Shown in pieces: positions 45,501-54,760 of a DNA stretch of 64,000 nt. The notes beneath the pieces were generated by a model, which did not search any database, was not told where the DNA came from, and saw nothing but the letters and a program-made list of their open reading frames with translations. How positions within the stretch are numbered: the stretch's first letter is position 1; the number at the start of each line of letters is the position of its first letter. This DNA comes from an uncultured Bacteroidota bacterium (lineage in GTDB: Bacteria; Bacteroidota; Bacteroidia; Chitinophagales; Chitinophagaceae). The stretch covers positions 124,001-188,000 of the forward strand of contig CAIVEW010000044.1 in the NCBI GenBank assembly GCA_903905065.1, read 5' to 3'. The position numbers and the translations under genes are program-made.

Positions 45501-45527
45501 AACGGCGCCCGGATCACGGACGCCGTT
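45501..45527 (-). terminator. Terminator of the Nfu-type gene
   Basis: 7-bp stem aacggcg/cgccgtt with a 13-nt loop, followed on the minus strand by tattgttataat. 20 bases after the stop codon. Confidence 0.65.
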
Positions 45528-45546
45528 AAATAACGTTAATGGAAAA

Positions 45547-46137
45547 TTATTCCGCCTCGGCCACTACTTCCTTCACCTCAGGTATCATGCGCTTCATCAT
45601 GCCTTCTATCCCCGTTTTCAGGGTTATCATGGAAGAAGGGCAGCCAGAGCAGGAACCTTGCAGCATCAGCTTCACCGTACCATTGTCAAACCCCTTGAAA
45701 CTTATTGCTCCGCCATCCATTTCTACGGCAGGCTTCACATAGTTTTCCAGCAGTTCCTTAATGCGCACCACCACATCTTCATCGCCTGCGCTAACCGTAT
45801 TAGTGTCTACCTTCACTACTACCTGGTCTTCATTGATCACCGCCTTACCTTCTTCCAGGTATTCTTTCAGGAACTGGCGTATAGTTGGAATAACATCGTC
45901 CCAGTTGGTTTCTACTGTTTTCGACAGCGTTACAAAGTTGCTGGCGATAAATACGCTGCGGATAAAAGGAAAAGCGAATAATTCCTTCGCCAGGGGAGAA
46001 GGGCCTGCAGCAGACTCATCCGGGAAATCAATGCTCTTGCCGGGATATAGCAGCTTGTTAGCCACAAATTTCATGGTCTCCGGGTTGGGCGTCATTTCGG
46101 TATAAATACTCACGATTGTGTTTCCTGTCTTCAGCAT
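45547..46137 (-). CDS. NifU/Nfu-type iron-sulfur scaffold protein
   Basis: 196 aa from ATG 46137 (MLKTGNTIVSIYTEMTPNP); an earlier in-frame ATG (46203) gives an unlikely extension. N-terminal Nfu-N domain (about 8-95, with TPNPETMKFVANK and FPFIRSVFI). C-terminal NifU domain (about 118-190) with the cluster-binding GSCSGCPSS. It carries Fe-S clusters to target proteins in the cytosol. Monocistronic. Confidence 0.93.
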   Translation of the reverse strand: MLKTGNTIVSIYTEMTPNPETMKFVANKLLYPGKSIDFPDESAAGPSPLAKELFAFPFIRSVFIASNFVTLSKTVETNWDDVIPTIRQFLKEYLEEGKAVINEDQVVVKVDTNTVSAGDEDVVVRIKELLENYVKPAVEMDGGAISFKGFDNGTVKLMLQGSCSGCPSSMITLKTGIEGMMKRMIPEVKEVVAEAE

Positions 46138-46306
46138 CTCAAAATATTTGTACAAAAATACTGAAATATGGCTTCCCACCTGATTATTTATACCAATATA
46201 CATAGAGGCTAAATCAATACCGCAACCTAAAAGACACCATTTTCACGTTTCATTGGCCCCTGGTGGATTGGTTTTTATCGTTTCCTGGTAGAACAAAACG
46301 ATAATC

Positions 46307-46618
46307 ATGAAAGCCATAATGATGATACTGTGCGTGTTCTTTGGAAGTAGCTTGCACGCACAAATAAGGAGGGATACTGCGTCAACGCCCCTTCCTCCTG
46401 CATACAATCCGTTTCAACTGCCAAACTATTTCCAGAATAACTCAATGTTCAGCAATAACAGTATGCAAACAAACCCACCGCCAAATCCATTTGCCGGGCC
46501 ATATACAGGGAATGCAAACTATACAGACCCCACAAAAAGCACCCCCTGCCCTGCCCCCTATAACAATGCGAATGTTATCCAGCCATTCCCACCAGTAACC
46601 ATAAACCCGCAGAAATAA
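46307..46618 (+). CDS. Small secreted Pro/Asn-rich protein
   Basis: 103 aa. Signal peptide (about 1-19, SLHAQ), then a low-complexity mature part rich in Pro, Asn and Thr (AYNPFQLPNYFQNNSMFSNN, then NPPPNPFAGPY) with a single Cys pair region STPCPAP. No fold or family recognised. It starts a run of three small secreted proteins on this strand. Confidence 0.6.
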   Translation: MKAIMMILCVFFGSSLHAQIRRDTASTPLPPAYNPFQLPNYFQNNSMFSNNSMQTNPPPNPFAGPYTGNANYTDPTKSTPCPAPYNNANVIQPFPPVTINPQK

Positions 46619-46749
46619 AACTGGATAAAACACAAGTATAAATCATTGATTAGCAAAATTTTATCTTTTATTATTTTATTAACAGGCTGTAGGTACGGTT
46701 TTGTATACGTTAGGGGGAACAACATTGTGGACGATAAAAACATAAGATC

Positions 46750-47301
46750 ATGAAAAAGATACTAATAGCACTGGCAATGAGCGGATTTGTTTATTACAGC
46801 GCGGAAGCCCAGACAAACGCAAAGGCCAATTGTGGAACAACCAGTAACCAGGTTTGCAGGAGGTCTTCAGGTAACAATGTGTCCTGCTATAAAACTAAGT
46901 ATGCCGAAAATTTCAAGGTATGCAAGAACAATAACGGCTATTTTATTTGTTGCGAGACCCCTGATGGCAACAACGCCACTCACCCGGTCAACACAACCGT
47001 TGCGTTCAACGAATATCGTGATGATTATTATAACGGACCGCAGCAGTACACTATTCAAGACAACGACAATAACGGCCACGCGCCAGTATCCCAGTCCTTC
47101 CAGGAATACAGCCAAAACGCTTCTACTTCCTATGAAGGATACTATAATACTCCTAAAGGAAAAATGAAGGTTTGCTATGGCGGTAACAATGTGGCCAAAC
47201 TGACCCGCGCACCATGGGAAGGTTGCCCTAGCCCCGAAAACGACGGACCCGACAAAAATATACAGAGGAACCCAAATGCAATGGCTCCGGAAACAAAATA
47301 G
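46750..47301 (+). CDS. Small secreted Cys-rich protein with FKVCKN motif (A)
   Basis: 183 aa. Signal peptide (about 1-20, SAEAQ). Mature part with about eight Cys: CGTTSNQVC, SCYKTKYAENFKVCKNNNGY, ICCETPDG, then an Asn/Tyr/Gln-rich middle and CYGGNN...GCPSPEN near the end. The segment NFKVCKN-x-x-GY-x-IC-x-E is shared with the next gene, so the two are paralogues. Function unknown; its own terminator follows. Confidence 0.65.
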   Translation: MKKILIALAMSGFVYYSAEAQTNAKANCGTTSNQVCRRSSGNNVSCYKTKYAENFKVCKNNNGYFICCETPDGNNATHPVNTTVAFNEYRDDYYNGPQQYTIQDNDNNGHAPVSQSFQEYSQNASTSYEGYYNTPKGKMKVCYGGNNVAKLTRAPWEGCPSPENDGPDKNIQRNPNAMAPETK

Positions 47302-47322
47302 AGGTGAGCAGGAATAAGAAAA

Positions 47323-47353
47323 AGCAGGGGGAACAATTCTCCCTGCTTTTTTA
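47323..47353 (+). terminator. Rho-independent terminator
   Basis: Stem agcaggg/ccctgct (47323-47329 with 47341-47347), then tttttt. 21 bases after the stop of the first FKVCKN gene. Confidence 0.85.
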
Positions 47354-47367
47354 TTGCCACAAAAGGA

Positions 47368-47375
47368 TAAATTTG
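47368..47375 (+). promoter_or_regulatory. -7 element for the second FKVCKN gene
   Basis: TAAATTTG followed by cg, 42 bases before the ATG at 47418, and just after the terminator. No clean -33. Confidence 0.45.
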
Positions 47376-47417
47376 CGCCGTAGATACAGTAATCCGTGTA
47401 CTTGTAAAAACATAGCG

Positions 47418-47795
47418 ATGCAAAAAATTCTAATAGCGATTCTAATAACGAGTGTGTTTTATTTCAATGCCATGGCCAAAAAGCCATCTGTCGGTATTAT
47501 TGGCGTACCCCATCATAAGAAAGCGATAAAAGATACAGTGGCCGTAAATTTCAAAGTTTGCAAAAATGATATCGGTTATACCATTTGCGGGGAGGCGCCG
47601 TCTTCAGCAAATACTACATTTCGTGAACCTGCACACAAACCAGAATACACGCCCGATTATGAAAAGGACATTGCTGCCATAATTCTACGGGGCATACCGG
47701 AAATACCAAAAGTGAAATTTCCGTACGACAAGGTTGGCCCGGAGACGCAATCAGGCGCCTTTGTAGGTATTTGTTCGTGGAATGGTGCGTGGTAA
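47418..47795 (+). CDS. Small secreted protein with FKVCKN motif (B)
   Basis: 125 aa from ATG 47418 (MQKILIAILITS), the start that exposes a signal peptide; the frame is open further upstream but crosses the terminator. After the signal (about 1-19): KKPSVGIIGVPHHKK, then NFKVCKNDIGYTICGEAP as in the preceding gene, and a C-terminal GICSWNG. Three Cys in all. Unknown function; paralogue of the gene at 46.75 kb by this motif. Confidence 0.65.
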   Translation: MQKILIAILITSVFYFNAMAKKPSVGIIGVPHHKKAIKDTVAVNFKVCKNDIGYTICGEAPSSANTTFREPAHKPEYTPDYEKDIAAIILRGIPEIPKVKFPYDKVGPETQSGAFVGICSWNGAW

Positions 47796-47804
47796 CCTAA
47801 TTAC

Positions 47805-49286
47805 CTATGCCGGTTCTGTCGTTTCTTCCTGCTCCACCCATTTCTTCTCATTGAGATGGGTCACTGAGACTTCGAGATTATAACGCGTTTTCAGATAGGC
47901 TGCCAGCTGGTTGGCCGCATATACAGATCTATGCTGACCACCTGTGCAACCGAACGCCACACTCAATTGCTCAAACCCACGGGCGATATAGTCCTCAATG
48001 TTTATCGAAACCAGCGAATAAACGTAGTTCATAAAATCGGGCATGCGCGTTTCGCGCTCCAGGAACTGGCGCACCATCTCGTCGTTGCCGGTGAGCAGTT
48101 TGTAAGCAGCGTATCTGCCAGGGTTGAGAATGCCCCTGCAATCAAATACGTAACCGCCACCGTGTGAATTGGGTTTTGGCATACCGGCTTTGTAAGAAAA
48201 ACTGCATATCTGCACTTCCAGCTTTGGTTTTTCAGCGCTTGACACAGTTGTGTACCTGTCCTGCATATCAGAAGAAGACAGTTTTTCCAGCAATGACCTC
48301 AATTCGGGATATGCCGGTGTCTGCGGATGATCTGAAAGAAATAGTTGCAGGTTTTTTAATGCCGGTCCTATACTCGTAATAAAATGTGCTTTATGCTGTA
48401 ACAACCCGCGGAAGCCGTAAGATCCCAATACCTGCAGCAACCGCACCAGTACAAATTGCACATAACCACGCCTGAAATGTATCTCGTCCATACGGGAGAT
48501 ATGGAGATCGTTGAGGCTGCTGATGTATCCATTGAGCAGGTCTTCTTTCCATGCTCCTGGAAGTTGCGCTCTCGCCTGCCACAACAGGGAAGCGATATCA
48601 TATTGCGGCGGCCCTTGCATACCGCCCTGGAAGTCGATAAAATATATCTTGTTGTCATGCACCATTATATTGCGGCTCTGGAAGTCGCGGTACATGAATG
48701 TTTGGGGCTGCACACGGCCAAGGTCTTTGCTCAAAAGCTCCATTTCGCTCATCAGCAATGATCGGTCGTAAGGAATATTTTGAAGGTCGGCGAAGTAGTA
48801 TTTGAAATAAAGAAGGTCCGCCATGATGGCCTTCTCATCAAACTGGCGGGAAGCGAAACACTGCTTATAGTCAGCATCCCGGCCGGCTATCCATTGCACT
48901 TTGGCTAGTTGCGCCAATGCTTTATGATATAGCTTGCGGACAGGCTCTGTATATCCGTCCTTTGTCACAAGATCAAATAGGGACGTCTTGCCAAGGTCCT
49001 GCTGCAGGTATGCACGGCGGTCCTTACTGGTCTTATAAACTTCCGGTACGTTGATCTGGTGCTTGCGAAACAGCTCCGTGAAATAAAAATAGGTATTGTT
49101 TTCAGCAACGTTAGTATTATAGGTACCTATGCAAGTTGTTTTACCACACGTAAGCCGGTAGTAGCGGCGGTCTGAACCCGAAACGGCAAGCGCCTCTATA
49201 GTCTCTGCTTTCTTTTCAAAGTGTTCTTCAAACAGCTTTTCTAAAATGCCTGTTATCTGTACGATGGATTTATTATGTGCTATCAT
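47805..49286 (-). CDS. Aminoglycoside-phosphotransferase-like kinase fused to RapZ C-terminal domain
   Basis: 493 aa. The APH-fold kinase (about 25-335) has SGSDRRYYRL (nucleotide loop), catalytic YRDFQSRNIMVH and metal-binding YFIDFQGG. The RapZ C-terminal domain (about 355-480) has SFSYKAG, GGYVFDCRGILNPG and GCTGGQHRSVY. The kinase half looks like the AmgK group, which phosphorylates the anomeric carbon of MurNAc/GlcNAc in cell-wall recycling. RapZ senses glucosamine-6-P in E. coli. A combined role in amino-sugar recycling is an inference. AmgK usually works with the nucleotidyltransferase MurU, which is not adjacent; manC, another nucleotidyltransferase, lies 2.4 kb away. Confidence 0.88.
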   Translation of the reverse strand: MIAHNKSIVQITGILEKLFEEHFEKKAETIEALAVSGSDRRYYRLTCGKTTCIGTYNTNVAENNTYFYFTELFRKHQINVPEVYKTSKDRRAYLQQDLGKTSLFDLVTKDGYTEPVRKLYHKALAQLAKVQWIAGRDADYKQCFASRQFDEKAIMADLLYFKYYFADLQNIPYDRSLLMSEMELLSKDLGRVQPQTFMYRDFQSRNIMVHDNKIYFIDFQGGMQGPPQYDIASLLWQARAQLPGAWKEDLLNGYISSLNDLHISRMDEIHFRRGYVQFVLVRLLQVLGSYGFRGLLQHKAHFITSIGPALKNLQLFLSDHPQTPAYPELRSLLEKLSSSDMQDRYTTVSSAEKPKLEVQICSFSYKAGMPKPNSHGGGYVFDCRGILNPGRYAAYKLLTGNDEMVRQFLERETRMPDFMNYVYSLVSINIEDYIARGFEQLSVAFGCTGGQHRSVYAANQLAAYLKTRYNLEVSVTHLNEKKWVEQEETTEPA

Positions 49287-49311
49287 TTACCTTATGGTTT
49301 CTTTCCGGTAA

Positions 49312-49806
49312 TTACTTGCCCGGATATTCAAATAAAAATACTTCTCTTTTCGCTGAGGAAAAATTATTCCAATGCGCCTCTTCTGTCTTTGCAGCCACCA
49401 TACCGCAAGTGGGCATATTGTCTATCCTGAACAGCGGTGACAATTGATTGGCGAATTCAGTGATCCCGGGATTGTGTGCTACAATAAATACCGTTTTCAC
49501 CGAATCCTTGACGTCGTTGATCACTTCTTCAAAAACAGAAGGAATGCAATGATACAATTTTTCCTCCCATTTGATATTGTCTGCATCATAGCCCACTTCC
49601 TTTGCTATTCTTTTGGCGGTCTGCCGCGTTCTTTTGGCGCTGCTTGATAGGATGAGATCGGGGATGATATTCTTTTCTTTCAGTTTTTTCCCCATCGCCG
49701 GCGCTTCCTCTTTCCCGCGGTCGTTCAGCGGACGTTCAAAATCACTTTGTAGCGGGTTTGCCCAACTGCTTTTGGCATGCCTGATCAATACTAAAGTCCT
49801 TTGCAT
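49312..49806 (-). CDS. SixA-like phosphohistidine phosphatase
   Basis: 164 aa from ATG 49806 (MQRTLVLIRHAKSSW). The catalytic RHAK motif (about residues 9-12) and the second His in VAHNPG identify the histidine phosphatase superfamily, SixA branch. SixA in E. coli removes phosphate from a phosphotransfer-domain His. It follows closely (25 bp) on the same strand upstream of the APH-RapZ gene, so they may be co-transcribed. Confidence 0.88.
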   Translation of the reverse strand: MQRTLVLIRHAKSSWANPLQSDFERPLNDRGKEEAPAMGKKLKEKNIIPDLILSSSAKRTRQTAKRIAKEVGYDADNIKWEEKLYHCIPSVFEEVINDVKDSVKTVFIVAHNPGITEFANQLSPLFRIDNMPTCGMVAAKTEEAHWNNFSSAKREVFLFEYPGK

Positions 49807-49906
49807 AAACAGCGACAAAAGTAAAGAGTATTTGGATGAAGAAAACGATTTTTTGTTTGATGATTTTTAATTAAAACATCCGGGAAGATAAATCCTGGAT
49901 GGCACC

Positions 49907-51397
49907 CTATTTTTCAGCGTTCCAGATAAGCCGTTCCAGTTCCTGGCGGTCGGTGATCAGGTATGCACGGTATTGGTCGGTATAAGTCCATTTGTGTGAA
50001 ATGGGGTCAAGTTTTTCCGGTATTGCGCTCCAAAGCACTTTTTTATCGTTGTTAACAATAAAAACTTTTGGGTAAGGCAGGCCCATCATCACAAGCATTG
50101 TATTGTCTGGTAATTCCGTAACTGCACCGCCCGAAAGAAAACGTGTGCTTCCGATAGCCGCTTTCCCCTCATTCTCCACCGTGCACTGATATTCCCATAT
50201 TTTCTTCAGCTCGCCGTCTTCAGTACCGGGCTCTTTCAGCTTTACAATCGTTGGCAATGATGTATTACACGAATTATTGTTGAACAGGTATAGATAACCA
50301 TTGGGTGAGCGCTTAACCGAATGCTGGCCACAAAACAAGCTGTTTTGTTTTTGGGTTACCCCCTGCCTGTATCTCGGGCCGTAAGTGCTCAGCACATTTC
50401 CTTCGGGATATTTGATCTTTACTATGCGGCTTATGTTTCGTATGCCTAAGTAAATCACCTTTTCTTTTTCATCGAAGAAGAAGGAGTTTTCATGCAGGTC
50501 AAAATCATCCAGGGAGCAGTCAGCTGTTCTGCGCAGGCCCAGATCCGACGTGTTTTGATATTTCAGGCCGCTCCATTCCCATACCGTATGGCAATGATCA
50601 TCTACCTCTACTATATTGCTAAACCGCCTGCTCTTAAAAAAACCAGCGCTGTCATACACATATCGGGGGATGCTGTCCGGTATTATCGGCCTCGAGTTCC
50701 CCGACAAATCCTTGTATACCATGCCCATGTAATGCCCGTTAGTCAAACGGGTGAATTCATGATGCATCACGACGGATTCACCTTTGGGGTACTGCCATAT
50801 AAAAGCTCCGTTATAACTGATCTCAAAGGGACGGTTGCCAGTAAAAAAAGTGATCGTACCCTGCGGGGTAACCCTGATATCGCGTGTGGCAATGGCATTT
50901 TTAGGCGCCCGGTCAGAACCCGGGAGAAACCACACGGGATTGCCTTGCATATCATACATGGCCATGTTGCCATCAATGAAAACATAGGCGTCTTTATAGT
51001 TCTGTGCACCCTCAATTATCCGGAGGCGTGTAACGGACGTGTCTACATCCGGCGATGTCTTAACACTAAAATGGTGGAGCCCACTTTTCGCAACCGTTTT
51101 ATTTGCCGCATAAGAAACAGTGCGCCACGTGTATGCGGCTCCAAACGATGGCACTTCGGTGATGACTTTGTTGTCTGTTATTGTGAGCGTAGTGGTGACA
51201 TTTTTTTCAAACGTGCTATCAGATGAGTAGCTGCCTTTAGCAATCTCTATCCTATATTCAGCGGCACCTGGCTGCGCAGGAAATGAAAAACCTATAAGTC
51301 GGTAATATAGTTTGTCGCCCTCGTGGGGAAACACCTGTGCATTTAGTAGATAATGGAGACAAATAAAAACAGTAAAAAGTCCTAAACTCTTGTACAT
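49907..51397 (-). CDS. Arylsulfotransferase (ASST)-like secreted propeller protein
   Basis: 496 aa. Signal peptide (about 1-20, LNAQ). An N-terminal beta domain (about 25-120) leads into a propeller with ASST-type segments MHHEFTRLTNGHYM, DDFDLHENSFFFDE, GQHSVKRSPNGYLYLFNN and GGAVTELPDNTMLVMMG. His residues in the first three match the family's active-site region. ASSTs transfer sulfate between phenols; bacterial relatives include uncharacterised ones, so the substrate is open. Not followed by a DsbL/DsbI pair. About 0.1 kb from the SixA gene. Confidence 0.72.
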   Translation of the reverse strand: MYKSLGLFTVFICLHYLLNAQVFPHEGDKLYYRLIGFSFPAQPGAAEYRIEIAKGSYSSDSTFEKNVTTTLTITDNKVITEVPSFGAAYTWRTVSYAANKTVAKSGLHHFSVKTSPDVDTSVTRLRIIEGAQNYKDAYVFIDGNMAMYDMQGNPVWFLPGSDRAPKNAIATRDIRVTPQGTITFFTGNRPFEISYNGAFIWQYPKGESVVMHHEFTRLTNGHYMGMVYKDLSGNSRPIIPDSIPRYVYDSAGFFKSRRFSNIVEVDDHCHTVWEWSGLKYQNTSDLGLRRTADCSLDDFDLHENSFFFDEKEKVIYLGIRNISRIVKIKYPEGNVLSTYGPRYRQGVTQKQNSLFCGQHSVKRSPNGYLYLFNNNSCNTSLPTIVKLKEPGTEDGELKKIWEYQCTVENEGKAAIGSTRFLSGGAVTELPDNTMLVMMGLPYPKVFIVNNDKKVLWSAIPEKLDPISHKWTYTDQYRAYLITDRQELERLIWNAEK

Positions 51398-51465
51398 AAG
51401 CGCTTTGCAGATAGCAAACCTATGTTATGTATCCTGTTTGTTCCCGGGAAAGTGGTAAATCGCAC

Positions 51466-52260
51466 TTATGTCGTGGTTAGTACAGATTCGCTGGTCGCGG
51501 TGCGTGGTTTGTAATATTTCAGTTCCAGTTTCGCACCATCAAATACCGCATAACTATCATACCGTATCCAGTCGCCGAGGTTCACATACAGGCTGTTTTG
51601 AGGCAGTGGATATTCAATCGCGATGTGCCTGTGTCCGAAAACGAAATAGTCTATATGCTCATGTTCGAGTTTTTCAAGGCAGAATTTTACCAGCATTTCT
51701 TTTTCTGGCCCCAGGAATTCCTTTATGGGCGTATCTGCATGCTTAGGGCCAAGCTGGCTGAACCAAGCCGCAATACCCACACCGGTGTCCGGGTGGACGC
51801 GGCGGTAGAGCCATTGCAGCAAACTGCTGCTCAAAACCTTCTTTAGAAATTTATAGCCATGATCGCCGGGGCCCAGCCCGTCGCCATGCCCTATGAACAG
51901 CTTCTTGCCGTTGAACTCACGTGTTATTGGCTCGTAATGTACCGGTATATTCAGCTCCTCTTTAAAGTAGCCCATCATCCAGATATCATGGTTGCCCGTA
52001 AAGGCTTCTATCTGCAGGCCATTATCACTTAGCTCTGCGAGCTTGCCCATAAAGCGGCTGTGTCCCTTCGGCACCACGTTCTTGTATTCAAACCAGGTAT
52101 CAAAGAGATCACCCACCAGGTACAACAGCGCCGCGTCGGTTTTTATCTCGTCGAGCCACTGGCATATACGCCGTTCGCGTGCAATACTGGAAGCACGATC
52201 AGGTATGCCCAAATGAAAATCGGAAGCGAAGTAAATTTTTTTACCCTTTGGTAATTCCAT
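51466..52260 (-). CDS. lpxH: UDP-2,3-diacylglucosamine diphosphatase
   Basis: 264 aa from ATG 52260 (MELPKGKKIYFASDFHLG). Metallophosphoesterase motifs: SDFHLG, VGDLFDTW, GNHDIWM, GHGDGLG and GHRHIA. It removes UMP from UDP-diacylglucosamine to give lipid X in lipid A synthesis at the inner membrane surface. Expected in Gram-negative Bacteroidota. Divergent from the DUF922 gene. Confidence 0.9.
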   Translation of the reverse strand: MELPKGKKIYFASDFHLGIPDRASSIARERRICQWLDEIKTDAALLYLVGDLFDTWFEYKNVVPKGHSRFMGKLAELSDNGLQIEAFTGNHDIWMMGYFKEELNIPVHYEPITREFNGKKLFIGHGDGLGPGDHGYKFLKKVLSSSLLQWLYRRVHPDTGVGIAAWFSQLGPKHADTPIKEFLGPEKEMLVKFCLEKLEHEHIDYFVFGHRHIAIEYPLPQNSLYVNLGDWIRYDSYAVFDGAKLELKYYKPRTATSESVLTTT

Positions 52261-52456
52261 GAAACATTTAAGAGGTGGTAGCAAAGTTAGTCGAATAATA
52301 TATACCGCATCAACCAGATAACATACTGCAATTTTGCCTTCGAAAAGTTTTCGTTTTGCGCCATTTGTAAAATTTTCGATGACAAATGTTTTTGGTATGC
52401 TATTTGCATAACTTTGGTTATCCGAGTTATTTTAGTCTTTTATAAAACAGCATAAA

Positions 52457-53059
52457 ATGGTTTGTGCGGTAAGGAGTGGGGGTGTATATGCTATTCTTCT
52501 TGGTTGTTTTATTTTTACGCAAGGCTTTGTCGCGTCCGGTAAGGATGGAAAAGAGAGCGGTAAAGCTGTAGCATCAGCAGGGTCGGTGGTGGCTAACAAT
52601 GCACCGGCCGAATTTCAGTGGAACGAACACAACAAGCTGTCCTGGGACGACTTCCGGGGCAATGTGCACGCTGAGACGGAGCGTAGTGCCGCAGCCACGC
52701 ATTGCGGCATAGGCTTTAAAACTAAAACCGAGGGGCCCGACAAGAAGCCGAAGGTGGTAGTGTACAATACATTCTATACTTCAAAATCGTGGGTGCGGCC
52801 GGACGCGAAAGAGCCCTCGATCCTGGAACATGAGCAGGGGCACTTTGATCTCTGCGAAATATATACACGTAAGCTGAGGGCGCGTATGGAGCAGTTTGAT
52901 TTTAGCGTCGCCGATATCCGTGCAGCGTTGATGAACATCTATGAAGATATAAGTCGCGAATACGAAAACAGGCAGAAGGCCTATGAACAGGAGACTGTAC
53001 ATGGCACTAACTTCACTGCCCAGAAACATTGGCGCGAGATGATAGCGCTGGAGTTATAA
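52457..53059 (+). CDS. Secreted DUF922-type putative zinc protease
   Basis: 200 aa. Signal peptide or anchor (about 1-27). The family core is WNEHNKLSWDDFRG, AATHCGIGFKT and the HExxH motif HEQGHFDLCEIYTRKLRA, with a late YEQETVHGTN. The HEQGH site suggests a zinc metallopeptidase; activity is not known for the family. A -7-like TAACTTTG sits at 52409-52416. 83 bp before gpmI on the same strand. Confidence 0.82.
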   Translation: MVCAVRSGGVYAILLGCFIFTQGFVASGKDGKESGKAVASAGSVVANNAPAEFQWNEHNKLSWDDFRGNVHAETERSAAATHCGIGFKTKTEGPDKKPKVVVYNTFYTSKSWVRPDAKEPSILEHEQGHFDLCEIYTRKLRARMEQFDFSVADIRAALMNIYEDISREYENRQKAYEQETVHGTNFTAQKHWREMIALEL

Positions 53060-53130
53060 TTATAGTCTTCAGCCTTGAGTTTCTACAGATAAGAACAAAT
53101 TCTACTCCAAAGGTTATCTGCCAAATGGCA

Positions 53131-53138
53131 TAACTTTG
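53131..53138 (+). promoter_or_regulatory. -7 element of gpmI, giving a leaderless mRNA
   Basis: TAACTTTG ends five bases before the gpmI ATG at 53143. With the usual 4-7 nt from the -7 element to the transcription start, translation would begin at or next to the 5' end. Confidence 0.55.
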
Positions 53139-53142
53139 CGCC

Positions 53143-54669
53143 ATGTCGAAAAAAGCAATGCTCATTATTATGGACGGCTGGGGGCATGGTAAAGTTCCTG
53201 CTGCTGATGCTATCGTTCATGCCAACGCACCCTTTGTAAAATCCCTTTATAGTAAATACCCCAATACCGAGCTCATTACCTGCGGCGAAGCCGTGGGACT
53301 GCCTGACGGCCAGATGGGCAACTCTGAAGTAGGACATCTGAATATAGGCGCCGGTCGGATAGTGTACCAGGAATTGCAGCGCATAAATGTAGCCGTGAGA
53401 GACGGAATACTGGAAGCAAGCCCTGTGCTGCACGCAGCCTTCGACGCAGCCAAAGTCGCGGGAAAAACACTGCACTTTATTGGCCTTGTTAGCGATGGCG
53501 GTGTACATTCTCATATAGACCATCTCAAAAAGCTGTGCACATTGGCACAGAAGAACAATGTTCCGAACGTGGCCGTGCATGCATTTACAGACGGGCGCGA
53601 CTGCGATCCTAAGAGCGGGCTTGGCTTCATTACTGATCTTAATGCCCACCTGCAAAACACGGGTTGTAAACTTGCCACGATCACCGGCCGCTTTTATGCT
53701 ATGGATCGCGACAAACGCTGGGAGCGCGTTAAGGTTGCCTATGATGGAATGGTAAATAGTTTAGGTGTTCATACGACCGACCCACTGTCTGCTATTACCA
53801 ACTCCTACAATGAGCAGGTAACCGACGAATTCATTAAGCCAATAATCGTTTGTGACAATGCAGGTAAACCGGTGGCTACTATCAAGGACGGTGATGTGGT
53901 GCTCTGCTTTAACTTCCGCACAGACCGCTGCCGGGAGATAACCGTAGCCCTTACGCAAGAGGCATTTCATGAGCAGAATATGCACCCGCTGAACCTGTAT
54001 TATGTGACAATGACCGAGTATGACAAGAGCTTTAAAAATGTAAATGTCATCTTTGAAAATAAAGACTTAACCAATACACTTGGTCAAGTACTGGAGACAA
54101 ATGGTAAAACGCAGATACGCATAGCAGAAACCGAAAAATACCCCCACGTAACGTTTTTCTTTTCGGGCGGCAGGGAAAACCCATTCGTTGGGGAGAAACG
54201 CATCATGATACCATCGCCACGCACGGTAACCACTTATGACCAGAAGCCGGAGATGAGTGCCAATGAAGTAACTGCGGCAATACTGCCTGAGATAAAAACG
54301 CAAAGTGCAGATTTTATATGCCTGAACTTCGCCAACGCGGATATGGTAGGGCATACCGGCGTATGGGATGCGGTGATAAAAGCAGTAGAAACGGTAGACA
54401 ACTGCGTAAGCCAGTTAGTGCCTGCTGCCTTTGAAAATGGCTATGCGGTGTTCCTCACCGCCGATCATGGCAACGCAGACTACATGATAAACGAAGACGG
54501 AACACCCAATACAGCGCACACCCTTAATCCCGTTCCGTTTTTCCTGATTTCCAATGATTATAAGGGGATGTTGAAACCCGGTAAGCTAGGTGACCTCGCG
54601 CCAACTATACTCACGTATATGGGCATAGCGATACCGGCAGAAATGACCGGCAATGTGCTGGTAGACTAA
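53143..54669 (+). CDS. gpmI: 2,3-Bisphosphoglycerate-independent phosphoglycerate mutase
   Basis: 508 aa, the normal length. The phosphatase half starts IIMDGWGHG, with catalytic Ser in QMGNSEVGHLNIGAGR (about residue 62). The transferase half has HAFTDGRDCDP and ITGRFYAMDRD. The C-terminal metal site is FANADMVGHTG plus TADHGNAD. A manganese enzyme interconverting 3- and 2-phosphoglycerate. No GpmA is seen in the window. Confidence 0.97.
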   Translation: MSKKAMLIIMDGWGHGKVPAADAIVHANAPFVKSLYSKYPNTELITCGEAVGLPDGQMGNSEVGHLNIGAGRIVYQELQRINVAVRDGILEASPVLHAAFDAAKVAGKTLHFIGLVSDGGVHSHIDHLKKLCTLAQKNNVPNVAVHAFTDGRDCDPKSGLGFITDLNAHLQNTGCKLATITGRFYAMDRDKRWERVKVAYDGMVNSLGVHTTDPLSAITNSYNEQVTDEFIKPIIVCDNAGKPVATIKDGDVVLCFNFRTDRCREITVALTQEAFHEQNMHPLNLYYVTMTEYDKSFKNVNVIFENKDLTNTLGQVLETNGKTQIRIAETEKYPHVTFFFSGGRENPFVGEKRIMIPSPRTVTTYDQKPEMSANEVTAAILPEIKTQSADFICLNFANADMVGHTGVWDAVIKAVETVDNCVSQLVPAAFENGYAVFLTADHGNADYMINEDGTPNTAHTLNPVPFFLISNDYKGMLKPGKLGDLAPTILTYMGIAIPAEMTGNVLVD

Positions 54670-54760
54670 ACTGGTGATAGATGCAAAATGCCTCGTTCAA
54701 ATCGAGAAAAATTTCGTTACTTTATTGGACTTATGATCTTAAGAGCAATTTATCCTGGTT

